Positions 8,647 through 17,670 of a stretch of DNA of 64,000 nt are shown one piece after another. Both the position numbers and the translations under genes were made by a program. This stretch comes from JBKPNJ01 sp963695705 (GTDB taxonomy: Bacteria > Actinomycetota > Actinomycetes > Propionibacteriales > Nocardioidaceae), in assembly GCA_963695705.1 (NCBI GenBank), contig CAVOHB010000010.1, positions 372,001 through 436,000 on the forward strand. Direction: 5' to 3'. How positions within the stretch are numbered: the first letter of the stretch is position 1; every line of letters starts with the position of its first letter. The notes under the pieces were generated by a model. It searched no databases, had not been told where the DNA came from, and worked only from the letters and a program-made list of their open reading frames with translations.

Positions 8647-9204
8647 ATGCCGGACGCGCACGTCGTGTACGAGACATCGCGCACGCTGGTGCGACTCTGG
8701 CGCCCCGACGAGGCTGACCGGCTCTTCGACCTGCTCAGCCGGTGGGAGGTGATGCAGTGGCTCGGGACGAACCCGAAGGTGCTCGAGCAGCGCAGCGAGG
8801 CCGAGTTGCGGATCGCACGCTGGGCCGAGGAGTTCGACGAGGAGCCGCGCTTCGGTGCGTGGGCCGTCGAGGTCAAGGAGAGCGGGATCACCGCCGGGAC
8901 GATGCTGCTCAAGCCGCTGCCGGAGGGCGAAGGCGAGGTCGAGATCGGATGGCACTTCCATCCGGACTCGTGGGGTCGGGGCCTGGCCACCGAGTCGGCG
9001 CTCGGTGCGCTCGGCAAGGGGTTCGCCGAAGGGCTCGACGAGATCTTCGCCGTCACCCATCTGGGAAACGAGCCGTCGATGAACGTCTGCCGCCGCATCG
9101 GCATGCGTCACCTCGGCATCACGACGAAGTGGTACGGCGAGCAGAGTGAGCTGTTCCGGATCGGCGCGAACGAGTGGGCCGTGCCGGTTCAGTCGTCGGA
9201 TTGA
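8647..9204 (+). CDS. GNAT-family N-acetyltransferase (RimJ/RimL type)
   Basis: A 185-residue acetyltransferase of the RimJ/RimL-like branch, which transfers acetyl from acetyl-CoA to an amine, often a protein N-terminus. The N-terminus TSRTLVRLWRPDEADRL is typical. The acetyl-CoA loop is in IGWHFHPDSWGRGLATESAL, and NEPSMNVCRRIGM closes the fold. Its last 16 bases overlap the end of the convergent xseB. The acceptor is unknown. Confidence 0.85.
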   Translation: MPDAHVVYETSRTLVRLWRPDEADRLFDLLSRWEVMQWLGTNPKVLEQRSEAELRIARWAEEFDEEPRFGAWAVEVKESGITAGTMLLKPLPEGEGEVEIGWHFHPDSWGRGLATESALGALGKGFAEGLDEIFAVTHLGNEPSMNVCRRIGMRHLGITTKWYGEQSELFRIGANEWAVPVQSSD

Positions 9205-9458
9205 GAGCCGGGCGCCTCGTCCCCGCTGACGGCCTTCTGGGGCTCCACCGCTGCCCGCAGACGCTTGCGGGCGCCGTCCAACCAGCCCTGGCAGACCTTG
9301 GCGAGCGCCTCACCGCGCTCCCAGAGCGCGAGCGACTCCTCCAATGACGTGCCGCCGCTCTCCAGCCGCCGGACGACTTCGACGAGCTCGTCCCGGGCGG
9401 CCTCGTAGGACCGTTCCGGCTCGACCGGTTCGGTGTGGCTCGGCGTCCCTTCGCTCAT
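9189..9458 (-). CDS. xseB: Exodeoxyribonuclease VII small subunit
   Basis: XseB, the small subunit of exonuclease VII, which degrades single-stranded DNA in both directions. The 89-residue product shows the family core: SYEAARDELVEVVRRLESGG, LEESLALWERGEAL, then a basic helix. Its start overlaps the xseA stop by four bases, the usual xseA-xseB coupling. The Pro- and Glu-rich N-terminal extension is common in actinobacteria. Confidence 0.93.
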   Translation of the reverse strand: MSEGTPSHTEPVEPERSYEAARDELVEVVRRLESGGTSLEESLALWERGEALAKVCQGWLDGARKRLRAAVEPQKAVSGDEAPGSQSDD

Positions 9459-10675
9459 CGTTGCTCCGTTTCTTGCACGCGTAGCCCTAGGCGGCCGCCG
9501 GACACGCGGGCGGTGAGGAGGTCGCCGGCCGAGACACCGGCCGGGTCGGTGACAACATCTCCCGAGGCGTTCTGCAGCACCGCATAGCCGCGTTCCAGGG
9601 TGGCGGCGGGAGACAGTGCTCGCACGCGCGCGACCTGATGTCGGATATCGTCGCCGGCTCGGTCCAACTGGTGCGCCAGCGACCGCCGGGCGCGGTCCAC
9701 CTGCTCGGCGACGTCGTCCGCGCGAGCGCTGATCGCGACGAACGGGTCGACGAAGATCGGTCGTCGGCGTACCGCTGAAAGTGCGGCCTGCTCACGGTCG
9801 AGCATCGTGATGATGTGCTGCCTCGCCCGCCCGAGCTGCTCTGATATCCGGGTCGACTCCTCGGCCACGTCCGGCACGACATGCTTGCCTGCATCGGTGG
9901 GTGTGGACGCGCGGTGGTCGGCGACGAGGTCCAGTAGCGGACTGTCCTGCTCGTGCCCGATCGCGCTCACCACGGGGGTCCGGGCAGCGAACACGGCACG
10001 CAGCAGACCTTCGTCGGAGAACGGCAGCAGATCCTCGACGGAGCCGCCGCCCCGACTGATCACGATGACGTCCACACCGGGCTTGCGATCGAGCGCCTGC
10101 AGGGCGTCGATGATGTCTCGGGCCGCATTCGGGCCCTGGACTGCAACTGTGCGGACGTCGAAGGCGACCGCGGGCCAGCGCCGCCGCGCGTTCTCGATCA
10201 CGTCGCGCTCGGCGGCGCTGTCGCGCCCACAGATCAGCCCCACCCTGCCGGGGAGAAAGGGCAGCCGCCGCTTGCGCTCGAGCGCGAACAGCCCCTCCGC
10301 GGCCAGCAGCCGCCGGCGCCGCTCTATTCGCGCGAGAAGCTCGCCGAGACCGACCGGGCGGATGTCGTCGGCGGCGAGGCTGAGCTGGCCGCGGTTGATG
10401 TAGTACGCCGGCCGGGCATGGATGACGACGCGTGCGCCCTCGGTGACCGGCGGATCAACCGTGTCGAAGACCCGCCGCGGACACGTCACCTGCAAGGAGA
10501 CGTCCGCGGCACCGTCGCGGAGGGTCAGAAACACGGTCTGCGTGCCCGGTCGCCTGGTCAGCTGCGCGATCTGCCCGTCGACCCAGACGTACCCCAGGCG
10601 CCCGATCCAGCCGTAGAGCGCATTCGCGATCGTGCGTACCGGAGCCGGCTTCTCCAGCGAGGTCTGCAACGCCAC
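9455..10675 (-). CDS. xseA: Exodeoxyribonuclease VII large subunit
   Basis: XseA, the catalytic subunit of exonuclease VII. The 406-residue protein has the N-terminal OB fold (WVDGQIAQLTRRPGTQTVFLTLRD), the central nuclease region with GRDSAAERDVIENA and VIVISRGGGSVEDLLPFSDE, and a helical C-terminus that binds XseB. The GHEQDSPLLDLVADHRASTPT block is strongly conserved. It is divergent from ispH across a gap of about 120 bp, as in mycobacteria. Confidence 0.95.
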   Translation of the reverse strand: MALQTSLEKPAPVRTIANALYGWIGRLGYVWVDGQIAQLTRRPGTQTVFLTLRDGAADVSLQVTCPRRVFDTVDPPVTEGARVVIHARPAYYINRGQLSLAADDIRPVGLGELLARIERRRRLLAAEGLFALERKRRLPFLPGRVGLICGRDSAAERDVIENARRRWPAVAFDVRTVAVQGPNAARDIIDALQALDRKPGVDVIVISRGGGSVEDLLPFSDEGLLRAVFAARTPVVSAIGHEQDSPLLDLVADHRASTPTDAGKHVVPDVAEESTRISEQLGRARQHIITMLDREQAALSAVRRRPIFVDPFVAISARADDVAEQVDRARRSLAHQLDRAGDDIRHQVARVRALSPAATLERGYAVLQNASGDVVTDPAGVSAGDLLTARVSGGRLGLRVQETEQR

Positions 10676-10795
10676 GGCGTGACACTACGCGGTCGTCGCC
10701 GGCGCCCGGAGTCGACTGGCCCGTCTGCGCCGGTGCCGGCACCGGCCGTCGGCTGCGGCGACGTGACCCCCCGCTCGCTGGCTACGATGGGCCAT

Positions 10796-11818
10796 ATGCC
10801 CGTCGAGCCCCCAACACTTGCAGCCGCAGCATCGCCCGGTGATCGGGAGGTGCTGCTCGCCGCCCCACGCGGGTACTGCGCAGGCGTCGACCGCGCCGTG
10901 ATCACCGTCGAGAAGGCCCTGGAGCTGTACGGGAGGCCGGTGTACGTCCGCAAGCAGATCGTGCACAACAGGCACGTGGTGCAGTCGCTGGAGGCCCGTG
11001 GCGCGATCTTCGTCGACGAGCTCGACGAGGTTCCCCAGGGATCCAGAGTCGTGTTCTCCGCACACGGAGTGTCACCCGCCGTACACGAGCAGGCGGCGGC
11101 GCGCGAGCTCAAGACCATCGATGCGACGTGCCCGCTCGTCACCAAGGTGCATCACGAGGCTCGCCGGTTCGCCGCGGACGACTACGACATCCTGCTGATC
11201 GGCCATGCGGGCCATGAGGAGGTCGAGGGCACCGCCGGTGAGGCGCCGGACCGTGTCACGCTGGTGCAGAGCCCCGACGACGTGGGCAACGTCGAGGTCC
11301 GCGACACCGGCAAGGTCGCCTGGCTCTCCCAGACCACCCTTTCGGTCGACGAGACGATGCAGACGGTCGACCGGCTCCGCGAGCGGTTCCCGCAGTTGCT
11401 GGACCCACCGTCGGACGACATCTGTTACGCCACGCAGAACCGGCAGCATGCGGTCAAGGAGATCGCCGGCACCTCCGACCTCGTGCTGGTGGTGGGCTCG
11501 GCCAACTCCTCCAACTCCGTACGTCTGGTCGAAGTTGCCCTGGAAGCCGGCGCTCGCGCCGCGCACCGGGTGGATGACGCGTCGGAGATCGACGAGGCGT
11601 GGTTCGACGGGGTCCGTTCGGTTGGCGTGACCTCTGGGGCGTCGGTCCCGGAGGACCTGGTGGATGGCGTGCTGTCGTACCTCAGCGACCGCGGGTACCC
11701 GGCCGCCCGGCCGGTCCACACCGCGGAGGAGTCGTTGATCTTCGCGCTGCCACCTGAGCTGCGGCGTGACATCCGAGCGGCCGGCGCCCCGGTCCGGGGC
11801 GTCCAGGGCGTGCCGTAG
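10796..11818 (+). CDS. ispH: 4-hydroxy-3-methylbut-2-enyl diphosphate reductase
   Basis: IspH (LytB), the last enzyme of the non-mevalonate isoprenoid pathway, reducing HMBPP to IPP and DMAPP with a [4Fe-4S] cluster. The three cluster cysteines are visible in APRGYCAGVDRAV, IDATCPLVTKVH and SDDICYATQNRQ, with the conserved IVHNRHVV and SSNSVRLVEVA blocks. The product is 340 residues. The frame is open far upstream, but TACGAT at 10783-10788 lies 7 nt before ATG 10796, a leaderless arrangement that fixes the start; ATG 10787 falls inside that box. Confidence 0.95.
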   Translation: MPVEPPTLAAAASPGDREVLLAAPRGYCAGVDRAVITVEKALELYGRPVYVRKQIVHNRHVVQSLEARGAIFVDELDEVPQGSRVVFSAHGVSPAVHEQAAARELKTIDATCPLVTKVHHEARRFAADDYDILLIGHAGHEEVEGTAGEAPDRVTLVQSPDDVGNVEVRDTGKVAWLSQTTLSVDETMQTVDRLRERFPQLLDPPSDDICYATQNRQHAVKEIAGTSDLVLVVGSANSSNSVRLVEVALEAGARAAHRVDDASEIDEAWFDGVRSVGVTSGASVPEDLVDGVLSYLSDRGYPAARPVHTAEESLIFALPPELRRDIRAAGAPVRGVQGVP

Positions 11819-11827
11819 TCCGGGAGC

Positions 11828-12298
11828 CTAGGGGTCGTGTCGCTCGCCGCTCACCAGCCGGAGCCCGACGGCCAGGAGCGCCGCGGCGTGCGCGCACACC
11901 AGCGCACCGGCGTGGTGGGCCAGGCCGCTGACCCACACGTGGCCGAACGCGGTGCTGCCCGACGACACGAGAGCCTCCGGCTCCGCCAGCGCGTACAGGG
12001 CGAGCAGGAAGCCGAGCAACAGCGGCGGCAGCACGCCGGCGGTGAACAGGTCGGCCGTACGAACGGCGAGCGCCGCGATCAGGGCGACCAGAATGAACGA
12101 CAGCGAGAAGAACAGGCTGAGTCGACCCGTCATGGCCACATCGAGCTCTGCGATCGCCACGGTGGCCAGCGAGCTCAGCACGATGATTCCGCGACCTGGG
12201 ATCCCCGGGCCCACTGACGCGCTGATGCCGGTGTCGCCCAGCGCGCCCGGCTCGAGCAACCCGGTCTCGCGCACGAACGACTCGTGCATGGTTTGCAC
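11828..12298 (-). CDS. DUF6542-like membrane protein
   Basis: A 156-residue membrane protein with about four hydrophobic segments (GIIVLSSLATVAIAELDVA, LFFSLSFILVALIAALAV, GVLPPLLLGFLLALYALA, and a C-terminal one). A small family with the RGIIVLSSL motif, probably DUF6542, is often found between ispH and ychF in actinobacteria. The function is unknown. It points away from ispH's 3' end and is followed on the same strand by nothing else, so it is probably monocistronic. Confidence 0.65.
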   Translation of the reverse strand: MQTMHESFVRETGLLEPGALGDTGISASVGPGIPGRGIIVLSSLATVAIAELDVAMTGRLSLFFSLSFILVALIAALAVRTADLFTAGVLPPLLLGFLLALYALAEPEALVSSGSTAFGHVWVSGLAHHAGALVCAHAAALLAVGLRLVSGERHDP

Positions 12299-12364
12299 GT
12301 GTCCACGCTAGGACGCGCGGGTCAGGTCCCCTGGGCGACTCGCCGGGCCCGACGCCGGTGGCTG

Positions 12365-13573
12365 TCACTCCCCGGAAGCCCGGGGAGCCCATGTCTCACG
12401 CCCGGGTGGCCCGCGGACGACCTCGGCCGTGGACTGACGCTCGAGCAGCTCGGGCGCGCCGATCGGACGTGCGGCGTCCTCGATGGGTTGGGGCGTCGCG
12501 AGTGCCTGGTCGGTGACCTCGAGGTCGCGCAGCCTTCGGGCCGACACCAGGACCCGGGTCTCGAGCGATCCGATCGCCTTGTTGTAGCTCCCGACGGCGC
12601 TGTTCAGGGACCGGCCCAGCCGCTCCAGATGATCTCCCAGCGTGCCGAGACGGTCGTACAGCTCGCGTCCCAGCGCGTGGACCTCGGCGGCGTTGGCCGC
12701 CAGGGCCTCCTGGGTCCACGCGTACGCGACCGTGCGGAGCAGCGCGATCAGCGTGCTCGGCGAGGCCAGGATCACCTGCTTGGCGGCAGCGTGCTCGAGC
12801 AGGCCCGGGTCGGACTCCAGCGCATGGGAGAGGAAGGCGTCGCCCGGGACGAAGAGCACGACGAACTCCGGAGAGTTCGGCAACCTTGCCCAGTAGGACT
12901 TCGATGCCAGCGAGTCGACGTGCTGGCGCAGCTGTCGGGCGTGCCGCGCGAGGTGTGCGGCCTGCTCGTCCGGATCGTCTGTCGAGGTCGCATCCAGGAA
13001 CGCGTCCAGCGGGACCTTGGCGTCGACCACGACATGCTTGCCGCCGGCGAGGTTGACCACCAGGTCAGGGCGCAGCGCCCCGGTGTCGCCGGTGGTATGC
13101 ACCTGCTGGTTGAAGTCGCACCGGTCGACCATGCCGGCGAGCTCGACGGCGCGCTGCAGGTGGAGCTCACCCCAGCGCCCGCGTACCTGCGGACGACGAA
13201 GCGCGGTCGACAGCGACGCCGTCTCGCGCCGAAGCGACTCTCCGCTGACGCGCAGCTGTTCGATCTGCTCGCGCATCGTGGCTTGCGAGGTGATCCGCCC
13301 CGCTTCCATCTCACGGATCCGGTCACCGAACCGGTCGAGACTCTCCTTGACCGGTGCCACCACGTGCTCGGTGGCACGGAGCCGTGAGTCGGCCAGCTCA
13401 GCAGTTTGACTTCGTGACTCAGCGACTGCCTGGGCGGTCAGGGCGCGCAGCTGCTGGCTCAGCTCGTGGCGGTTGTAGCGAGTTCGACCGGAAGCGTAGG
13501 CGTGACCGAGCGCGAAGCCGGCGACGACGGCCAGGCCCACCGCGAGCAGCGTGATGAGCAAAGGAGTTTCCAT
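12365..13573 (-). CDS. rmuC: DNA recombination protein RmuC
   Basis: RmuC family, membrane-anchored proteins with a nuclease-like core that limit recombination at inverted repeats. The 402-residue product has one N-terminal membrane helix (LITLLAVGLAVVAGFALG), a long coiled-coil region (about residues 30-140), then the RmuC domain with VRGRWGELHLQRAVELAGM, LRPDLVVNLAGGKHVVVDAK and FVVLFVPGDAFLSHAL. CACCCT lies six bases before the ATG, again suggesting a leaderless start. The catalytic activity of the domain is inferred from the family only. Confidence 0.9.
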   Translation of the reverse strand: METPLLITLLAVGLAVVAGFALGHAYASGRTRYNRHELSQQLRALTAQAVAESRSQTAELADSRLRATEHVVAPVKESLDRFGDRIREMEAGRITSQATMREQIEQLRVSGESLRRETASLSTALRRPQVRGRWGELHLQRAVELAGMVDRCDFNQQVHTTGDTGALRPDLVVNLAGGKHVVVDAKVPLDAFLDATSTDDPDEQAAHLARHARQLRQHVDSLASKSYWARLPNSPEFVVLFVPGDAFLSHALESDPGLLEHAAAKQVILASPSTLIALLRTVAYAWTQEALAANAAEVHALGRELYDRLGTLGDHLERLGRSLNSAVGSYNKAIGSLETRVLVSARRLRDLEVTDQALATPQPIEDAARPIGAPELLERQSTAEVVRGPPGRETWAPRASGE

Positions 13574-14045
13574 GTACGCAGGGTGGCATGCCGCACCGAC
13601 AGCGGTAGTCGAGTTGAACCATGAGCGACGGTCTAATTACTATATGTAGATTTTCTCGCCTGATTGACTAGACATCGCGCATTGTTGTGCTATTCACGCA
13701 GCGCTGTATTTATGATTACGTTATGTATATGGCAACCGGGGGAAAAGCCGACGTGACATTGTCGCCACCGCGTACCACTGCGCTGCCATTCGTGGCCGTC
13801 CGAACGACTCATCGCGGGCTTGGTGCGGATGCAGCCCGCGCTGGTCAGCTCTGCCGAGCGTTCGCACGGTCGATGATGACCGAGTTCCTGATGACGGGTG
13901 GCGTCTCCGCGGACGCCGGCGCGGCGGTCTGGTCGTGGGGGAGCGGACTCCAGGAGAGCGGCTCCGAGCGCGGTGTCCATTCCCGCAGGTCCGCTTCGCC
14001 TCGCTGATTCGGTAGATCGGGTCGTCGCCCGTAGCCTTGTCGGCC
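13574..14045. other. Divergent gap with an AT-rich patch, no supported gene
   Basis: The gap separates rmuC (minus) and ychF (plus). Bases about 13630-13740 are strikingly AT-rich for this genome (AATTACTATATGTAGATTTT, ATTTATGATTACGTTATG), with several direct or inverted TATGTA-like words. Open frames across it on both strands have no family resemblance and atypical codon use. The ychF -10-like box TAGCCT is at 14032-14037. The patch may be a promoter or regulatory segment or foreign DNA. Confidence 0.4.
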
Positions 14046-15122
14046 GTGGCACTCACCATCGGGATCGTCGGGCTCCCCAATGCCGGCAAGTCGACGTTGT
14101 TCAACGCATTGACCAAGAACACCGTTCTCGCGGCGAACTACCCGTTCGCCACGATCGAACCCAACATCGGCGTCGTCGGTGTGCCCGACCCCCGGCTTCC
14201 GACCCTGGCCGCACTTTTCCAGTCGGCCCGGGTTGTTCCGGCCACCGTGCAGTTCGTCGACATCGCAGGCATCGTGCGCGGCGCATCGGTCGGTGAGGGC
14301 CTCGGCAACGCCTTTCTGGCCAACATCAGGGAGTCCGACGCGATCTGTCAGGTCACCCGGGTCTTCCGAGACGACGACGTTGTCCACGTGGATGGGGAGG
14401 TGTCACCCGCTGACGACATCTCTACGATCCAGACCGAGCTGATCCTCGCGGACTTGCAAACGGTGGAGAAGGCACTTCCTCGACTGGAGAAGGAGGTGCG
14501 GTTGAAGAAGGGCGACGCACCCGGCCTGGCGGCCGTGCGCGAGGCCAAGGCCGCTCTGGAGGCCGGGACGCCGATCACCGCCACCACCATCGATCGCGCG
14601 CTCATCGGGGACCTGATGCTGCTGACGGCGAAACCGATCCTCTACGTGTTCAACTGCGACGCGGACGAGTTGGGTGACAAGGAGCTCAGGGACCGGATGA
14701 GTGGGCTCGTCGCCCCGGCAGAGGCGATCTTCCTGGACGCGAAGTTCGAGGCGGAGCTCGTCGAGCTCGGCGACGACGACGAAGCACGCGAGATGCTCGC
14801 CGAATCCGGTGTCGACGAACCGGGACTCGACGTCCTGGCAAGGGTCGGTTTCCAGACCCTCGGGCTGCAGACCTATCTGACCGCTGGGCCGAAGGAGTCG
14901 CGGGCCTGGACGATCACGCGCGGGGACACCGCTCCCGAGGCTGCCGGGGTCATCCACACCGACTTCCAGCGCGGCTTCATCAAGGCCGAGATCGTGTCGT
15001 ACGAGGACTTGGTTGAGGCCGGATCCATGTCCGCCGCGAAGGCAGCCGGGAAGGTGCGGATCGAGGGCAAGGAGTACGTGATGGCCGACGGTGATGTGGT
15101 GGAGTTCCGCTTCAACGTCTGA
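14046..15122 (+). CDS. ychF: Redox-regulated ATPase YchF (Obg family)
   Basis: YchF/OLA1, a ribosome-associated P-loop NTPase of the Obg family that prefers ATP to GTP. The 358-residue product has the P-loop GLPNAGKSTLFNAL, switch motif DIAGIVRGAS, a coiled-coil insertion with LRLKKGD-like residues, and the C-terminal TGS domain ending in ADGDVVEFRFNV. NFNCD-type specificity is given by VFNCDADEL, as expected for YchF. GTG 14046 is preferred over TTG 14037: TAGCCT ends 8 nt upstream, and the product then begins MALTIGIVG like the family. Confidence 0.95.
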   Translation: MALTIGIVGLPNAGKSTLFNALTKNTVLAANYPFATIEPNIGVVGVPDPRLPTLAALFQSARVVPATVQFVDIAGIVRGASVGEGLGNAFLANIRESDAICQVTRVFRDDDVVHVDGEVSPADDISTIQTELILADLQTVEKALPRLEKEVRLKKGDAPGLAAVREAKAALEAGTPITATTIDRALIGDLMLLTAKPILYVFNCDADELGDKELRDRMSGLVAPAEAIFLDAKFEAELVELGDDDEAREMLAESGVDEPGLDVLARVGFQTLGLQTYLTAGPKESRAWTITRGDTAPEAAGVIHTDFQRGFIKAEIVSYEDLVEAGSMSAAKAAGKVRIEGKEYVMADGDVVEFRFNV

Positions 15123-15163
15123 GTCACCCCTGCAACCGCAGACGCCCTGATCCTTCCGCGACA

Positions 15164-15910
15164 ATGCCCGACGTGGAGCAGGTCGAGGTCGTCGTGGCCC
15201 ATCACGAGCGCGCCACCCTCCGCGTCGGCGAGGTGTTCCTGAAGATCGACGCCGACCAGACGCGCACCGACGTCGAGGTCGAGGCGATGACGCTGGCGCC
15301 GATCCCGGCTCCGGAAATCCTGTGGCGGAAGCCGCCGGTGCTTGCGCTCGCCGCTCTGCCGGGGATCGCGATGGGTCGCCTCGGCGAGCCGTCGACCGCG
15401 TCGTCGGCGGCGTGGACGGCTGCGGGTGCCGCCGTCCGGATGCTGCACGAGGCGCCCCTGCCGCCGTGGCCCGGTCGCAGCCTCGAGGAGAAGACATCGA
15501 GCCTCGATACCGAGTGCACGTGGCTGCTGGCGAACGACGTCCTTCCTCCTCACCTGGTCATGCGCAACCGCCAGGTTGCCGAGGCTGCGCTCCGACCGTG
15601 GACACCGGTGTTCATGCACGGCGACCTGCAGATCGCCCACGTGTTCGTCGACCGTGACGAGATCACCGGCGTGGTCGACTGGTCCGAGGCGGGTCAAGGC
15701 GATGCCATGTACGACCTCGCCAGCCTGACGCTCGGACACCCGGAGCACCTCAGCAACGTCGTCGCCGGCTACGGCGCCGACGTCGACGTCGACGTGATCC
15801 GCGCGTGGTGGTCGTTGCGGAGCCTGACGGCCATTCGCTGGCTGGTCGAGCACGGCTTCGACCCCGCCGCACCAGGCTGCGAGGTGGACGTGCTGAGAAC
15901 CCAGTTGTGA
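15164..15910 (+). CDS. APH-like phosphotransferase with an altered Brenner motif
   Basis: A 248-residue protein of the aminoglycoside phosphotransferase/choline-kinase fold. The catalytic loop is HGDLQIAHVFVD, where the usual metal-binding Asn (HGDxxxxN) is His, and the DFG-equivalent is VVDWSEA. The small N-lobe is reduced. The family exists in other actinobacteria, so the His may be a subfamily trait rather than decay. Another start, GTG 15173, lies 7 nt after GACAAT. The substrate is unknown and there is no reason to infer drug resistance. A strong hairpin follows the stop. Confidence 0.7.
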   Translation: MPDVEQVEVVVAHHERATLRVGEVFLKIDADQTRTDVEVEAMTLAPIPAPEILWRKPPVLALAALPGIAMGRLGEPSTASSAAWTAAGAAVRMLHEAPLPPWPGRSLEEKTSSLDTECTWLLANDVLPPHLVMRNRQVAEAALRPWTPVFMHGDLQIAHVFVDRDEITGVVDWSEAGQGDAMYDLASLTLGHPEHLSNVVAGYGADVDVDVIRAWWSLRSLTAIRWLVEHGFDPAAPGCEVDVLRTQL

Positions 15911-15943
15911 CGCATTGCTCTTGCCATCCGACACCAGCAGACG

Positions 15944-15983
15944 GTGGGGAGACTTTTCGCGCCCTGGGGAAAAGTCTCCCCAC
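15944..15983 (+). terminator. Perfect 15-bp hairpin downstream of the APH-like gene
   Basis: GTGGGGAGACTTTTC pairs perfectly with GAAAAGTCTCCCCAC across a ten-base loop, 33 nt after the stop codon. There is no T-run after it, as is common for actinobacterial terminators. A degenerate relative (GTGGGCGTC...TTTCCCCAC) lies near 19932-19954, so the unit may also be a dispersed repeat. Confidence 0.65.
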
Positions 15984-16032
15984 GCTCACTCGGAAGGTGC
16001 GTCGGTGCGGGGCTTAGCGGTAGAACCGGTAC

Positions 16033-16719
16033 GTGACGCTCACGTTCTGTTGGGACCTGTCGGCCGCCGATTGGATCGTCCACAGCGACGTGCCGTGGCA
16101 GCAGCTCGTCGGCTTCGGCCCTGGCGGGTTCGCCTCCTACGCCAGGCTCCGGTTCCTGCCGGATCCGGTGCGCCCCGGCCAAAGCGAGAACGACGCCGAC
16201 GGTGACGGGTGGACCGACCAGATGCCTGCCCTCTTCGAGGTGCTGGCCACCGACACGTCCACCCCGGATGACTGCTATTTCTGCGTCTGGGACGGCTTCA
16301 GCCATGCCGAAGTCGCCATCGACGTCGATGCCGTGTACATCGATGACGCCAACGCAGCCGCCCAGCTCGAGCCGGGAGCCGCACGACCGGGATTGGCGCC
16401 GGAACCCGTTGCCCGGCGCTCCATATCGCCGCTGCCGAAGGTCGTGGTGCCCAACCGCGCGTATTGGCTCTTTCGTGGGCCCCTGGCCGACGTCGGCACA
16501 TGGGACACGGCTCAGGATCGCCCTGACCAGTGCCGGCTCGACGAGGCCGAGCCGGCGTTCGTCTGGCCCGCCGATCACACCTGGTGCGTTGCCCGGGACG
16601 TCGATCCGCACTGGGCCGGGATCGGCGGCACCACGACACTGATCAGCCGGCTGATGGCCGATCCGCGCCTGGACGCGGTCCCTGCCGACCCCACCAAGGT
16701 CCAGCCGTTCTATCACTGA
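16033..16719 (+). CDS. Conserved actinobacterial protein of unknown function
   Basis: A 228-residue soluble protein that I do not recognise by function. It is rich in aromatic residues and acidic loops, with NDADGDGWTD (about residues 56-65) resembling an Asp-rich calcium-binding loop. Its C-terminal half has WPADHTWCVARDVDPHWAGIG, a block I believe is conserved in actinobacterial hypothetical proteins. There is no signal peptide or membrane helix. The GTG start at 16033 sits six bases after TAGAAC. It stands alone between the hairpin and an amidohydrolase remnant. Confidence 0.65.
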   Translation: MTLTFCWDLSAADWIVHSDVPWQQLVGFGPGGFASYARLRFLPDPVRPGQSENDADGDGWTDQMPALFEVLATDTSTPDDCYFCVWDGFSHAEVAIDVDAVYIDDANAAAQLEPGAARPGLAPEPVARRSISPLPKVVVPNRAYWLFRGPLADVGTWDTAQDRPDQCRLDEAEPAFVWPADHTWCVARDVDPHWAGIGGTTTLISRLMADPRLDAVPADPTKVQPFYH

Positions 16720-16963
16720 ACGGCAGATGTCCGGTTGAAGAGCTCGTCCGGGCGGCAGTGCCCCGGAGTGCCTCCTAGTCCTCGAAGCCTGAGGCTCGGT
16801 AGTAAGACCGAGGCAGAGAAACCCGGTCCGGGCTGCTTAGAACGTCGGTGCAGTCGAGCAGCTGGTCGACAGAGCCGATCAGTGCCCGAGTCGCGAGCTT
16901 GCGGTCCGACACCCGGTCGAGAGCCGCGAGAGCGAATCGGTCTCCGGTCCTGTCCCGTGGCGC

Positions 16964-17503
16964 ATGGATGACCCCAAGGTCGCCTTCCCGGTGTTCGAGC
17001 GGATTCAGGAACTCGGGGTGAACCTCGTTGGGGTGCACAAGGGCGTGCCCCTCGGGCCGCAGCCGATCGAGTTCACCCAGACGTGGGACATGGACGGCGC
17101 GGCCGCGCATTTCCCTGATATCAACTTCGTCATCTACCACGTGGGTCTGCCGTTCATCGACGAGACCTGCTGGCAACTCATCCGCTACCCGAACCTGCAT
17201 GCATCGCTCGCAGCCTCGATCAACTTCATCGTGCGGGCGCCGCGGTTGTTCGCGGAGCTCCTTGGGAAGCTGCTGTTCTGGTGTGGTGAGGACAAGATCG
17301 TCTATGGCAGCGAGGCACCGATCTGGCAGCCGCAGTGGGCTCTCGATGCATTCTGGAACTTCGAGATCCCGCAGGATCTCAGCGACGGGTACGGCTACCC
17401 CCAGTTGACCGCACAGGCCAAGCGCAAGATTCTGGGCGAAAACCTGTTGCGGCTGCACGGCATGGACGTCGAGGCCACGAAGGCGCGTCTCGGCAGAGCG
17501 TGA
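16964..17503 (+). pseudogene. 5'-truncated amidohydrolase (Amidohydro_2-type)
   Basis: The frame encodes only the C-terminal half (179 residues) of a TIM-barrel amidohydrolase. It opens at MDDPKVAFPVFERIQELG, an internal block of the family, and continues through INFVIYHVGLPFIDE, LFWCGEDKIVYGSEAPIWQPQWALDAFW in sections, and KRKILGENLLRLHG. The first barrel strands with the N-terminal metal-binding HxH are missing, and the 240 bp upstream hold nothing like them. No ribosome binding site is evident. A hydrolytic activity is therefore unlikely. Confidence 0.7.
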
Positions 17504-17670
17504 CACAGCAGTGCGCGCGGCCTGCCGACGCGTACGGTCTCCGGGCTTGTGAGCGGATCCGGGGGCCGGACCTCCAGGTACTGATGCGGCCTGCGTGCGG
17601 GTAAGGGCGGGTTCCACACCGTCGTGTTCCCGAGGGCGGCTACGGCTTGCTTGCGTGCCGGATGCACGGC

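Noticed and set aside
9953..10795. N-terminal extension of ispH
   Set aside because: The extension lies opposite xseA, has no homology to IspH and sits before a good -10-like box and start at 10796.
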